DNA of 64,000 nt from Imbroritus primus (lineage in GTDB: Bacteria > Pseudomonadota > Gammaproteobacteria > Burkholderiales > Burkholderiaceae), in NCBI RefSeq assembly GCF_964332355.1, contig NZ_OZ201293.1:1922001-1986000 (forward strand), read 5' to 3'. A program made the translations under genes and the position numbers. Shown in pieces: positions 53,081 through 62,445 of the stretch. The number at the start of each line of letters is the position of its first letter. The stretch's first letter is position 1. A model generated the notes under the pieces. It was not told where the DNA came from. It saw nothing but the letters and a program-made list of their open reading frames with translations, and ran no database searches.

Positions 53081-53755
53081 TCAGTAATCGAGCCCCCAGT
53101 CCACCACGATCCGGCCAGCCTTTGCATCGACGCTGTGCACATACGTCTTCACAAACGGAATCAGCCGCTCTTCCTGCGACCCCCCGGCAACGGCCGGGGA
53201 CACCACCCGCAGGATCTGCTGCGCGCCATTGTCGAGCAGTCCCTCGACCACGCCCAGCGCTTCGTCCTGCAGATTCACGACACTGGCGCCGATCAGATCG
53301 ACCCAGTAGAACTCGTCGTCGGCTGGCGCCGGAAAATCGGCACGGCGCACCGCTACGACATGTCCCTTGAACTGCTCGGCCTGCGTACGGTCAGTCAGTT
53401 GTTCCAACTGCACCACGACGCTGCCGCTATGCTCCCGCGCCTGCAGGACCTTGGCACTCGCCAGCTGTCCCGGTTGCCCGGTTGCCGCGCGCGGCCTCAG
53501 CCACCACGTACGCGCCGCCAGCATCGCTGCGGCATCGCTGGAGTGCGGTTGCGCTTTCAGCCAGCCACGTACACCATGCGCGCCACTGATGTAGCCGACA
53601 TCCACCAGATCATCCGGCGGCGGCTCGTGACGGAAGGCATCACCACCAGGAGGGACCGCCTTGACGGCCTGACCCGGCGCGGTTGCAGTTGCGGACGTCC
53701 GGCGGGGACGAAACGCTCCCTGCAGCCCGGCAGGCTTGCGGGTGCTGCTACTCAA
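53081..53755 (-). CDS. rimM: 16S rRNA processing protein RimM
   Basis: The 224-residue product has the RimM N-terminal barrel (VDVGYISGAHGVRGWLKA, from about residue 50) and PRC-barrel C-terminal domain (DDEFYWVDLIGASVVN, LIPFVKTYV). A basic, disordered extension of nearly 50 residues precedes the fold. The start is a TTG (53755), 32 bases after the rpsP stop; no ATG is available before the conserved domain. The rare start may set a low translation level. Confidence 0.93.
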   Translation of the reverse strand: MSSSTRKPAGLQGAFRPRRTSATATAPGQAVKAVPPGGDAFRHEPPPDDLVDVGYISGAHGVRGWLKAQPHSSDAAAMLAARTWWLRPRAATGQPGQLASAKVLQAREHSGSVVVQLEQLTDRTQAEQFKGHVVAVRRADFPAPADDEFYWVDLIGASVVNLQDEALGVVEGLLDNGAQQILRVVSPAVAGGSQEERLIPFVKTYVHSVDAKAGRIVVDWGLDY

Positions 53756-53787
53756 AGCGCGGTCTACCCGGACGCTGCCGCTCAGGC

Positions 53788-54039
53788 TCAGGCTGCGGCC
53801 TTGGCGCCTTGCTTGACCAGGCGAGCAACAGTCGGCGACACTTGGGCGCCAACGCCTTGCCAGTAGGCCAGACGGTCTTGAGCGATACGGAGAGCTTCGG
53901 CGCCTTCGCCAGCAGCCGGATTGTAGAAGCCGATACGCTCGATGAAACGGCCGTCGCGGCGATTGCGCGAGTCGGTTGCAACGATATTGAAGAACGGGCG
54001 CTTCTTAGCGCCGCCGCGTGCCAGACGGATCACGACCAT
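53788..54039 (-). CDS. rpsP: 30S ribosomal protein S16
   Basis: The 83-residue product (MVVIRLARGGAKKRPFFNIV) matches S16. The ATG at 54039 follows AAGGAAAA. First gene of the conserved ribosomal block. A TATAAT on the minus strand (plus 54084-54089) is its likely -10 element. Confidence 0.97.
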   Translation of the reverse strand: MVVIRLARGGAKKRPFFNIVATDSRNRRDGRFIERIGFYNPAAGEGAEALRIAQDRLAYWQGVGAQVSPTVARLVKQGAKAAA

Positions 54040-54083
54040 GGGTTTTTCCTTGAAAAGCGGGTGTTCGAACACGAAAGCCGGAA

Positions 54084-54112
54084 ATTATAACGTATTTTTC
54101 AGGCAAAACATA
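54084..54112 (-). promoter_or_regulatory. Probable promoter of the rpsP operon
   Basis: On the minus strand, a perfect TATAAT lies 45 bases before the rpsP ATG, with TATGTT 17 bases upstream as a weak -35. Confidence 0.55.
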
Positions 54113-54298
54113 AACTTAGAGGCGCTATCGACGTGAAGCGAGGGAGCTTCCCGTCCGGATCTGTCCGGCGATGAAGCTGGCAACCCAGATCGCATGCGTT
54201 CCGGTGGTCCGAGGCGATGCGCGCGGCCGCCATGTTCCTTGGGGCCTGAGTCGGCCCGCAGGCCGGCCAGGCTGCAACTTCTTTAGTGGAAACCCAAG

Positions 54299-55441
54299 AT
54301 GCGAGCCCTTCTGACCCCTTATGCCAGGATCCTCCGCTCATTTGCCAAGATCCGCCCCATCCAGGCCGTGGCGGCCGCATTATGTATTGCGTTCATCACA
54401 TCGTCGCATCCGGCCCGCGCCGCGCTGCCACTTGATCGCATCAAGCTGCCCAAGGGCTTCCAGATCGAAGTCTACAGTGACAAGGTACCCGGCGCGCGGG
54501 CCATGACCCTCTCGCCCTCCGGCACCCTGTTCGTTGGCTCGCGCGCCGAGGGCAAGGTCTATGCACTGCGGCCGGGCGAACCGGTGCGGGTCGTGGCCAG
54601 CGGCCTCAACATGCCTGCCGGCGTGGCTTTTCGCGATGGTGCGTTGTACGCTTCGTCAGTCTCGCGCATTGTCCGTCTCGACGATATCGAACGGCGCCTG
54701 GACAATCCGCCAGCCCCAGTGGTGGTGACCGACCGTTTCCCGACGGAAACCCACCACGGCTGGAAATTCATCGCCTTCGGGCCCGACGGCTACCTGTACG
54801 TGCCGGTCGGCGCGCCCTGCAACGTGTGCGAGCGCCACGAGAACCGCTACGCCACCATCATGAAGATGAAAGCCGATGGCAGCGATCTCCAGGTCGTGGC
54901 GCGCGGCGTGCGCAATACCGTCGGCTTCGACTGGCATCCGGTCACGCGCGAACTGTGGTTCACCGACAACGGTAGGGACATGATGGGCGACGATCTTCCC
55001 GATTGCGAGCTGAATCGCCTGACCCAGCCGGGCCAACATTTCGGCTTTCCGTACTGCCATGCCGGCGTGCCTGATCCACAGTTCAACAAGGGCCGAGCCT
55101 GCAGCGCATTCGTCGCTCCCATCACCAAGCTGGGCCCGCACGTGGCGCCACTTGGCATGCGTTTCTACACGGGCAAGCAGTTTCCAGCGGACTACCGCAA
55201 CAATATCCTGATTGCCGAGCATGGCAGCTGGAACCGTAGCAAGCGCATTGGCTACCGCGTCAAGCGCGTGATCGTCGACGACGCTGGCAAACTCGTGCGT
55301 CAGGAAATCTTTGCCGAGGGCTGGCTGCAGGGTGAAACACCCTGGGGCCGCCCGGCTGATGTCCTGGTGATGCCGGATGGCGCGTTGCTCGTCAGCGACG
55401 ATATGGCGGGTGTCATTTACCGGATCAGCTACCGTCCGTAA
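54299..55441 (+). CDS. PQQ-dependent sugar dehydrogenase, sorbosone/aldose type
   Basis: The 380-residue periplasmic protein has a basic signal peptide (residues 1-41, cut near ARA|AL) and a six-bladed propeller of the soluble glucose/sorbosone dehydrogenase family, with HHGWKFIAFGPDGYLYVPVG, RGVRNTVGFDWHP and EHGSWNRSKRIGYRV. It probably oxidises aldoses with PQQ. No PQQ biosynthesis genes are in the window. Gly-His and Arg PQQ contacts appear intact. Confidence 0.88.
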   Translation: MRALLTPYARILRSFAKIRPIQAVAAALCIAFITSSHPARAALPLDRIKLPKGFQIEVYSDKVPGARAMTLSPSGTLFVGSRAEGKVYALRPGEPVRVVASGLNMPAGVAFRDGALYASSVSRIVRLDDIERRLDNPPAPVVVTDRFPTETHHGWKFIAFGPDGYLYVPVGAPCNVCERHENRYATIMKMKADGSDLQVVARGVRNTVGFDWHPVTRELWFTDNGRDMMGDDLPDCELNRLTQPGQHFGFPYCHAGVPDPQFNKGRACSAFVAPITKLGPHVAPLGMRFYTGKQFPADYRNNILIAEHGSWNRSKRIGYRVKRVIVDDAGKLVRQEIFAEGWLQGETPWGRPADVLVMPDGALLVSDDMAGVIYRISYRP

Positions 55442-55641
55442 AACCGCCTCCCGATCGAACGCCGCCCGCTGCACAATAAGACCTGACGAGACTCCACGCG
55501 GCGTCGTGGACAGGGGCCGCAGCGGACAGCAGGAAAACCGCGCAGGCCCTTGCCCACACACGCTCAACGGGCGAAACATCCAGTTACATTGGTAACCCTT
55601 TGCCGCTACACCAGGCCCGCTGAGCGACGTAGCATGGAGCC

Positions 55642-56058
55642 ATGAGACGTGCGCCTTCAGCCCTCCTGACACTGCCTTTCGCGCCGGCCGCCTCCCGCCG
55701 GCGCGCGGTCCGGCGCGCACGTTTCGAAGCGGGGCTCTCAGCTGTTTTCCTGGTCGTGACAAGCCTGTTGCTGGTCACCCCCGCACAAGCCAATCCCTTC
55801 GATGCCATTCCCTGGACCGTCACGCGCACTCGCCACAACCAGCAGGACCAGGATCGCGTACGTGAGCAGATCGAGCGGATGGAAGCACGGGCGCGAGCCG
55901 ATGAACGGCTCAGCGGAGCACGCCGGGGCGGGTTCGATGACCGGCGTGACGATCGCCGCGAAGAACGTCGCGGCAATGATGTGGGCAATAATTTCCGCAA
56001 CGATTCCGGTGATTCGCGTGGCTACGACCAGCCGCGCGGCCGTGGCCGCGACCGTTGA
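55642..56058 (+). CDS. Exported Asp/Arg-rich protein (138 residues)
   Basis: An N-terminal basic segment and hydrophobic helix (about residues 30-50, FLVVTSLLLVTPAQA) look like a long signal peptide. The mature part is highly charged and disordered (FDDRRDDRREERRG, QPRGRGRDR). No recognised family; a periplasmic or envelope role is inferred from the signal peptide. Confidence 0.6.
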   Translation: MRRAPSALLTLPFAPAASRRRAVRRARFEAGLSAVFLVVTSLLLVTPAQANPFDAIPWTVTRTRHNQQDQDRVREQIERMEARARADERLSGARRGGFDDRRDDRREERRGNDVGNNFRNDSGDSRGYDQPRGRGRDR

Positions 56059-56227
56059 GTTAAGCGAACCGGCGGCTGCGTCCGCTGTCCTATCAGGTAG
56101 CGTAAAATAGGCAGGTGCGCCGCCCTGAGCGGCACGCCTGCTTGATCGCTGATCGCTGCGCTACACTGTTCGAGCGCATTCGCCGGTGCATCCGGCTGCG
56201 GCCTGTCCGCGTCTCCCCCTCTATCGC

Positions 56228-56704
56228 ATGACCACGCTGACCTCCTCCCTTACCGCTTCCCGCCCCCGCAAGAAATCCAAGCTCCTGACCGTTTTCCTGG
56301 CCTTCGTCGCAGGCGCGCTCGGGGCCCATCGCTTCTACCTGAAGGGCCTCCTGGATATAGGCGCCTGGCTTCATCTTCTCAGCACCGTGCTGGGGATCAT
56401 GGGTGCGACCGTGCTGTACGCCACCGACTTCAACTCGGCTTTCGGCTGGATTACTGCGCTGGCCGGCGCCACCTCGCTGGTGAGCGGTTTTCTCGCGGCA
56501 CTCGTGTTCGGCCTGCGCCCCGACGAGAAATGGGATGCCCAGTACAACCCGGATGGCGAACCCACGCGCTCCGGCTGGCCGGTCGTCATTCTGTTGATCC
56601 TGTCGCTGATGATCGGCACCGGGATCCTCATGGCCGTGCTGGCCTTCAGCTTCCAGTCCTTTTTCGAGTCGCAGGTCGAAGCGGCCCGCGCGCTGTCGCA
56701 GTAA
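56228..56704 (+). CDS. TM2-domain membrane protein
   Basis: The 158-residue protein has the TM2 signature AGALGAHRFYLKG (first loop) between helices, followed by a third and fourth hydrophobic segment. The ATG at 56228 (MTTLTSSLTASRPRKK) is preferred. The function of bacterial TM2 proteins is unknown. Confidence 0.82.
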   Translation: MTTLTSSLTASRPRKKSKLLTVFLAFVAGALGAHRFYLKGLLDIGAWLHLLSTVLGIMGATVLYATDFNSAFGWITALAGATSLVSGFLAALVFGLRPDEKWDAQYNPDGEPTRSGWPVVILLILSLMIGTGILMAVLAFSFQSFFESQVEAARALSQ

Positions 56705-56736
56705 TGCGGCCCAGTAATGCAGCTCAATAACGCGGA

Positions 56737-57849
56737 TCAGAACAGGCTGCCCTGCGGGTCAGGCGGGGTTGCCGGCCGCGGTGGCCGGAACTGGCTGGCA
56801 TCGAGCTCGAACCGGTTGTAGCGGTAACCCAGCCGGTCGGCGGTCTTGGTAAAACGTTGCCGCAGCAGGTCTGCCCAGATGCCTGCACCGCGCATGCGGG
56901 CCCCGAACCTGGCGTCGTAGTCCTTGCCGCCATGCATCTCCTGCACGCGATGCATTATCCGGGCAGCACGCTCCGGATAATGCGTCTCCAGCCATTCGCG
57001 AAACAGCGGCGCAACTTCCCACGGCAAACGCAACGCGATGTAGTTGGCAAACACCGCCCCTGCCTCGCGCGCGGCCTCGAGAATGCGTTCGAGATGATCA
57101 TCGGTCAGGAACGGGATTACCGGCGCAATACTGATGCCGACGGGAATACCAGCGTCGGTGAGCGTCCGGATCGTGCGCAGGCGCCGTGCCGGCGCTGCGG
57201 CGCGCGGCTCCAGCAGGCGGGCCAGCGGCGCATCGAGCGTCGTGATAGTCACGGCCGCGACAGCAAGATGCTTCGCCGCCATCGGCGCAAGCAGGTCGAT
57301 ATCGCGTTCGATCAGGGCGGACTTGGTGATGAGCGCTACCGGATGGTCGCAATCGTGCAGCACCTGCAGGATCTCGCGCGTCACGCCATGGCGACGCTCG
57401 ATCGGCTGATAGGCATCCGTATTGACGCCGAGGGCAATGGTCTCGCAGCGGTAGCCAGGCTTCGCCAGCGTCTCGCGCAAGCGCCCGGCTGCGTTGACCT
57501 TGGCAAACAACTGCGTTTCGAAATCGAGTCCGGGCGATAGATCGAGATAGCTGTGCGTCGGCCGCGCGAAACAGTACACGCAACCATGCTCGCACCCGCG
57601 ATACGGATTGAGCGATACGTTGAAGGGAATATCCGGCGATGCATTGCGCGTCAGGATGCTGCGCGCCTGCTCGAGCGTGACATGGGTGGCCAGCGGCTGC
57701 GGCGATGCACCTGCATCGGCCTCTGCCGCCCAGCCGTCGTCGAACGTCTCCCGGTCGTGCTTCTCGTAACGGCCCTGCAGATTAGTGACGGCGCCGCGCC
57801 CTTTGCGGGGCATGCCAGGCGGCTTGCCGGAGGAATGTTCCGCGCTCAT
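56737..57849 (-). CDS. PA0069-family radical SAM protein
   Basis: The 370-residue product has the iron-sulfur motif CEHGCVYCF near residue 88 (C-x3-C-x2-C). The rest follows the SplB-like radical SAM barrel (ALGVNTDAYQPIERRHGVTR, VAAVTITTLDAPLARLLEPR). The family is widespread and uncharacterised. It starts with a basic, disordered 50-residue segment. Convergent with the TM2 gene. Confidence 0.9.
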   Translation of the reverse strand: MSAEHSSGKPPGMPRKGRGAVTNLQGRYEKHDRETFDDGWAAEADAGASPQPLATHVTLEQARSILTRNASPDIPFNVSLNPYRGCEHGCVYCFARPTHSYLDLSPGLDFETQLFAKVNAAGRLRETLAKPGYRCETIALGVNTDAYQPIERRHGVTREILQVLHDCDHPVALITKSALIERDIDLLAPMAAKHLAVAAVTITTLDAPLARLLEPRAAAPARRLRTIRTLTDAGIPVGISIAPVIPFLTDDHLERILEAAREAGAVFANYIALRLPWEVAPLFREWLETHYPERAARIMHRVQEMHGGKDYDARFGARMRGAGIWADLLRQRFTKTADRLGYRYNRFELDASQFRPPRPATPPDPQGSLF

Positions 57850-57932
57850 GCCCCCATCATACGGAATTTCCGGCAGGTCCGAAGATGTCTTCGCCGAGCA
57901 CGCTCATGCGCCGCCACGAAGCACGCCAGTGC

Positions 57933-58430
57933 CTAAGCCTGTCGCTCGTCCACCGCAATTGCCAATGTTTCCTTGACCTCTTCCATCACCACATAGCTCT
58001 TCGACTGCACTGCACCTGGCAACTGCAGCAGGATGTCGCCCAGCAGGCGACGGTACTCGCCGATCTCGCGGATCCGGGCCTTCAGCAGGTAGTCGAAATC
58101 GCCAGACACCAGGTGGCACTCCAGCACCTCCGGAATCCGCAGCACTTCACGACGGAACTGCTCGAACATATTGCCGGCCTTGCTGCCAAGACTGATCTCC
58201 ACGAACACCAGCAGCCCCGCCCCCAGCAATGCCGGATTCAGGCGTGCGTGATAACCCAGAATGAACTTGTCGCGCTCCAGCCGGCGCACACGCTCGATGC
58301 ACGGCGTAATGGTCAGGCCGACGGCCTCCGCGAGGTCTTTCATCGACATGCGGCCATCGGCCTGCAACAACGCCAGGATCTTGCGGTCCAACTTGTCGAG
58401 TTCGCGCTGGGGATTTCGGCTCGTTCTCAT
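57933..58430 (-). CDS. Lrp/AsnC-family regulator of the adjacent dehydrogenase gene
   Basis: The 165-residue product has an N-terminal winged helix (LDRKILALLQADGRMSMKDL, VGLTITPCIERVRRLE) and a C-terminal RAM domain (VLECHLVSGDFDYLLKA). Homologues next to dadA respond to alanine or other amino acids. It is divergent from dadA with 102 AT-rich bases between, and probably controls both. Confidence 0.92.
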   Translation of the reverse strand: MRTSRNPQRELDKLDRKILALLQADGRMSMKDLAEAVGLTITPCIERVRRLERDKFILGYHARLNPALLGAGLLVFVEISLGSKAGNMFEQFRREVLRIPEVLECHLVSGDFDYLLKARIREIGEYRRLLGDILLQLPGAVQSKSYVVMEEVKETLAIAVDERQA

Positions 58431-58456
58431 CGTTTTTTATTTTTTGGAGAAAAATA

Positions 58457-58471
58457 CAGTAACTATTACTG
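58457..58471. promoter_or_regulatory. Palindromic operator candidate between lrp-type gene and dadA
   Basis: CAGTAA-CTA-TTACTG is a perfect 6+6-base inverted repeat in an AT-rich divergent intergenic region, the expected position for binding by the adjacent Lrp-type regulator. Confidence 0.5.
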
Positions 58472-58532
58472 CATCTATTTAAATACGATAGCAGGTATTA
58501 CTAGATCAAGCGAATCTGAAACGGAGTTGGCA

Positions 58533-59819
58533 ATGCGCATTCTTGTCCTGGGTGGGGGTGTGATCGGTGTGTCGAGCGCGTGGTATCTCGCGCAGGCCGG
58601 CCATGAGGTCACGGTCGCCGAACAGGCCGACGCCGTCGCCCTGGGCACCAGCTTTGCCAATGCCGGCCAGATCTCGCCCGGCTACTCCTCGCCGTGGGCC
58701 GCGCCGGGTGTGCCACTCAAGGCCATCAAGTGGATGTTCCAGAAGCACGCGCCGCTGACCGTGCGCCCCGACGGCACGCTGTTCCAGCTACAGTGGATGT
58801 GGCAGATGCTGCGCGAATGCACCACCGCACGCTACGCTGTCAACAAGGAACGCATGGTGCGCCTGGCCGAGTACAGCCGCGACTGCCTGCGGACGCTGCG
58901 CGCGGAGACCGGCATCGCCTACGAAGGCCGCCAGCAGGGCACGCTGCAGATCTTCCGCACGGAACAGCAGCTCGCCGCGGCCGCCAAGGACATCGCCGTG
59001 CTCGACGATGCCGGCGTGCCTTATGAACTGCTTACGCGCGAAGCGCTGCAGCAGGCCGAACCGGCGCTGGCGCATGTCGATCACAAGCTTGCCGGCGGCT
59101 TGCGCCTGCCCAATGATGAAACCGGCGATTGCCAGCTGTTCACGTCGCGGCTCGCGGCATTGGCCACGCAGGCTGGCGCCCGCTTCCGCTTCAACACCCA
59201 TATCGGTGGCCTGCTGGTGGAAAACGGTGCGGTACGCGGCGCGATTCTCGATGGTGTACCGCATCGCGCCGACCTCGTGGTGGTTGCACTCGGCAGCTAC
59301 TCGACGCCGCTGCTGCGCGGCCTCGTGAAGATTCCGGTCTACCCGCTCAAAGGTTTCTCCATTACGGTACCGATCATGGACGCGGCACGCGGACCGGTTT
59401 CGACGGTGCTCGACGAAACCTACAAGGTCGCCCTCACCCGCTTCGACAAGCGTATCCGCGTCGGCGGCATGGCGCAGATCGTCGGCTACGACACGCGCCT
59501 CGAACCAGCCAAGCGTGCGACGCTGGAGATGGTGCTCAACGATCTGTTCCCAGGCGCCGGCAATCTGGCCGAAACCACGTTCTGGACCGGCCTGCGGCCC
59601 ATGACGCCGGACGGTACGCCAATCGTCGGGCCAACCCATGTGCCCGGCCTATGGCTCAATACGGGCCATGGCACACTCGGCTGGACCATGGCTTGCGGCT
59701 CCGGCAAGCTACTGGCCGACCTGGTTTCGGGCATCACGCCAGCCATCCGCGCCGACGACCTTTCGCTCGCCCGCTATCAGCCGCAAGCGGATGGCGCGTT
59801 GCGGCCGGCATACGCCTGA
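58533..59819 (+). CDS. dadA: D-amino acid dehydrogenase small subunit
   Basis: The 428-residue FAD enzyme oxidises D-amino acids (chiefly D-alanine) to keto acids at the membrane. It has a Rossmann start VLGGGVIGVSSAWYLAQAG, FANAGQISPGYSSPWAAPG and the C-terminal GLRPMTPDGTPIVG and NTGHGTLGWTMACGSG. The ATG at 58533 follows ACGGAG; the very long upstream in-frame reading runs over the regulator and is rejected. No racemase (dadX) gene is adjacent. Confidence 0.94.
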   Translation: MRILVLGGGVIGVSSAWYLAQAGHEVTVAEQADAVALGTSFANAGQISPGYSSPWAAPGVPLKAIKWMFQKHAPLTVRPDGTLFQLQWMWQMLRECTTARYAVNKERMVRLAEYSRDCLRTLRAETGIAYEGRQQGTLQIFRTEQQLAAAAKDIAVLDDAGVPYELLTREALQQAEPALAHVDHKLAGGLRLPNDETGDCQLFTSRLAALATQAGARFRFNTHIGGLLVENGAVRGAILDGVPHRADLVVVALGSYSTPLLRGLVKIPVYPLKGFSITVPIMDAARGPVSTVLDETYKVALTRFDKRIRVGGMAQIVGYDTRLEPAKRATLEMVLNDLFPGAGNLAETTFWTGLRPMTPDGTPIVGPTHVPGLWLNTGHGTLGWTMACGSGKLLADLVSGITPAIRADDLSLARYQPQADGALRPAYA

Positions 59820-60024
59820 ACCGCCACGCGCGCTGACAAGCGAGCCCGCGTGTCTGGCTGCGCGGCCTCGCCTGTCCTTCCACAAACGCAGTCGCCCGCT
59901 GCCCGCAGCCCTTCCGACCGGCAACCCGATCACGCAGCGCCCGGTATACTGGCGCAGCCGGCCCACCTGACTCTCCGGGTGCCGTACCCCGCCGGCCAAA
60001 ATAACAATATCGGGAAGACACACC

Positions 60025-61227
60025 ATGGCCCCTCCGGGCAGGGTCGCACTCATCGCCATCCTTGGCACCGCCCAGACACTGGCCTGGGCCTCCACCTATT
60101 ATCTACCAGCCATTCTTGCCGTACCCATGGCCCAGTCGCTGGGATTGTCCGTGGCCACGGTATTCGCGGCATTTTCCGGCGCACTGATCATCACGGCGCT
60201 GGCCGGTCCGGCCGCAGGCAAGGCCATTGACCGCTTCGGCGGCCGACCGGTACTCCTGGCATCGAGCCTGCTGTTCGCTATTGGCCTTGCCATGCTCGCG
60301 GCGGCGCAGAGTCCGCTGCTGTTCCTCGCCGGTTGGCTCGTGCTCGGGCTCGGCATGGCCTGCGGCCTGTACGAAGCCGCCTTCGCTGCGCTCGTCTGGC
60401 TATACGGCCACCAGGCGCGTAATGCCATCACCGGTATCGCCCTGCTGGGCGGCCTGGCCAGCACGGTGGGCTGGCCGCTGTCGGGATGGCTCAATGCTGA
60501 ACTGGGATGGCGCGGCGCCTGCCTTGTGTGGGCCGGGCTGCATCTGGGACTCGGGCTGCCATTGAATGCGCTGCTCCCGCGGGCGCCCATGCTGGCCATG
60601 CCCCGTGCAAGCACGCCGGCGGCCGGCGAAGCATCAGCGCATACCGCATCCGGACCGGCCCCCTCCGAGGTACGCCGCATCCTGATGCTGCTCGCCCTGG
60701 TCTTTGCCACCACCCTGTTCATCAGCACCGCCATGGGCGCGCATATGCCACGGCTGCTGCAAGGCAGCGGCCTGACACTCGCCGCTGCCGTCGGCATCGC
60801 CGCGCTGGTCGGGCCAGCACAGGTGGTGGGCCGGCTGCTGGAGTTTGGCTTGCTGCGACGCGTCCACCCTTTGCTCTCCGCGCGCCTCGCGGCCGCGGCG
60901 CATCCCTTGGGCGCAGTGATCCTGCTGCTGCTCGGCGCTGGTTTCGCGCCGCTGTTCGCCATCCTGCACGGCCTCGGCAATGGCATCCTGACGATCGCCA
61001 AGGGACTGCTGCCGCTGGCCCTGTTCGGATCGGCGGGCTACGGCGCGCGGCAAGGGTGGCTGATGGTGCCAGCACGCATCGCCCAGGCGTTCGCGCCGTT
61101 CCTGTTCGGTCTCGGACTGGAGCGCTGGGGGACACAGGCGCTGTGGCTGTCCGTTGGCATCGGCCTGCTGGCATTCGCCGCCTTGCTGGCACTCCCCGCA
61201 CACCGCCACGATAGCGCGGCGCACTAA
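60025..61227 (+). CDS. MFS transporter
   Basis: The 400-residue protein has about 12 helices; the helix 2-3 loop is GKAIDRFGGRPVLLAS. Substrate unknown. A polar loop (about residues 190-220) divides the halves. It follows dadA by 205 bases on the same strand and is probably transcribed separately. Confidence 0.9.
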   Translation: MAPPGRVALIAILGTAQTLAWASTYYLPAILAVPMAQSLGLSVATVFAAFSGALIITALAGPAAGKAIDRFGGRPVLLASSLLFAIGLAMLAAAQSPLLFLAGWLVLGLGMACGLYEAAFAALVWLYGHQARNAITGIALLGGLASTVGWPLSGWLNAELGWRGACLVWAGLHLGLGLPLNALLPRAPMLAMPRASTPAAGEASAHTASGPAPSEVRRILMLLALVFATTLFISTAMGAHMPRLLQGSGLTLAAAVGIAALVGPAQVVGRLLEFGLLRRVHPLLSARLAAAAHPLGAVILLLLGAGFAPLFAILHGLGNGILTIAKGLLPLALFGSAGYGARQGWLMVPARIAQAFAPFLFGLGLERWGTQALWLSVGIGLLAFAALLALPAHRHDSAAH

Positions 61228-61242
61228 ACGACGATCGCAACC

Positions 61243-61282
61243 CAAAAACAACAGGGGGATGCGGTCACCCGCATCCCCCTGG
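61243..61282 (-). terminator. Rho-independent terminator after dctP
   Basis: A 12-base stem, AGGGGGATGCGG with CCGCATCCCCCT, is followed on the minus strand by GTTGTTTTTGG. It lies 41 bases past the dctP stop. Confidence 0.85.
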
Positions 61283-61322
61283 TCTCAGCAGCACCGCCCG
61301 GCGCGCCGGGCGGAAGTGGCAT

Positions 61323-62336
61323 TTACTTGCGCACCTTGTCGATCTCGGCGTAGAACTCCTTGACCAGGCCTTCACCGATTTCCTTGGTGTACTTCTCGGT
61401 CACCGGCTTCACCTTGTCACGCATGCGGGCACGTTCCTGCGCCGACACTTCGGTCACGGTCACACCCTTCTGCTTGACCTTGGCAATGGCCTTGGCTTCC
61501 ATGTCGCGCGACACGCGGCGCTGCTCGAGACGGGTCTCATTGGCGGCATCCATCAGTACCTTGCGCTCGTCGGCCGACAACTGGTCCCAGGCCTTCTGGC
61601 TCATCATCACGATCAGCGGGTTGTACACATGGCGCGTCAGCGACAGGTACTTTTGCACTTCACCGAAGTTGTTGGTTTCGAAAGCCACGATCGGGTTGTC
61701 CTGACCGTCCACCGCCTTGGTTTCCAGTGCCGTGTACAGCTCGGTAAAGGCCATGGCGATGGCGTTCGAGCCGAGCGTGTTGAACGTATCGATCATCAGC
61801 GGCGCCTGCAGGGCGCGCAGCTTCAGGCCCTGGAAATCTTCGGCCTTGGCGATCGGGTGCTTGCTGTTCGACACGTTGCGGAAGCCGTGGTCCCAGTACG
61901 ACAGGCCCACAAGGCCCTTGGGCAGCTTGGTCATGAACTTCTGGCCAACCGGGCCATCCAGCACGGCATCGGCTTCCTTGAAGTCATTGAACAGGAACGG
62001 CAGGTCGAACGCGCCGAATTCCTTGTTCAGGCCCACCAGCAGGCCCGGAGGCATGGTGGTCAGTTCGATGGTGCCGCCCTGCAGGGCCGACACGGTCTGC
62101 AGGTCGCCGCCGAGCGTACCGTTCGGGAACGTGCGGACCTTCATCTTGCCGCCGCTCTTCTTGGACACGAGTTCAGCGAATTTTTCAGCGCCAAAGCCCA
62201 TGTGGCTTTCCTTGGGCTGCACGTGCGAGAACTTGAACGTGCGCGACTTGATGTCCGCAGCCATGGCCTGGACGCCGGACATCAGCAGTGCCGGGGCGAT
62301 CATGGCCAGCAGCAGTTTCTTCATGGGCTTTCTCAT
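61323..62336 (-). CDS. dctP: TRAP transporter substrate-binding protein
   Basis: The 337-residue periplasmic protein has a signal peptide (MKKLLLAMIAPALLMSGVQA region, cut near AMA|AD). It shows the DctP fold with KFSHVQPKESHMGFGAEKFA and the conserved Arg that binds the carboxylate in LKLRALQAPLMIDTFNTLG. AAAGGAG precedes the ATG at 62336. Likely ligands are C4-dicarboxylates or related acids. Last gene of the TRAP operon. Confidence 0.94.
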   Translation of the reverse strand: MRKPMKKLLLAMIAPALLMSGVQAMAADIKSRTFKFSHVQPKESHMGFGAEKFAELVSKKSGGKMKVRTFPNGTLGGDLQTVSALQGGTIELTTMPPGLLVGLNKEFGAFDLPFLFNDFKEADAVLDGPVGQKFMTKLPKGLVGLSYWDHGFRNVSNSKHPIAKAEDFQGLKLRALQAPLMIDTFNTLGSNAIAMAFTELYTALETKAVDGQDNPIVAFETNNFGEVQKYLSLTRHVYNPLIVMMSQKAWDQLSADERKVLMDAANETRLEQRRVSRDMEAKAIAKVKQKGVTVTEVSAQERARMRDKVKPVTEKYTKEIGEGLVKEFYAEIDKVRK

Positions 62337-62445
62337 TTCCAATCTCCTTTGATTGATATGGATCTTTTAAGGGCAGCAGTTTCATGCGGCTGGCGGCGCC
62401 TGCCCGGCCCGCCAGTCCATCGTGTTCAACAGGAAGGGAGCGATC

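Noticed and set aside
57885..58532. 216-codon N-terminal extension of DadA
   Set aside because: It runs antisense to the Lrp-type regulator gene; the Rossmann fold starts at 58533.
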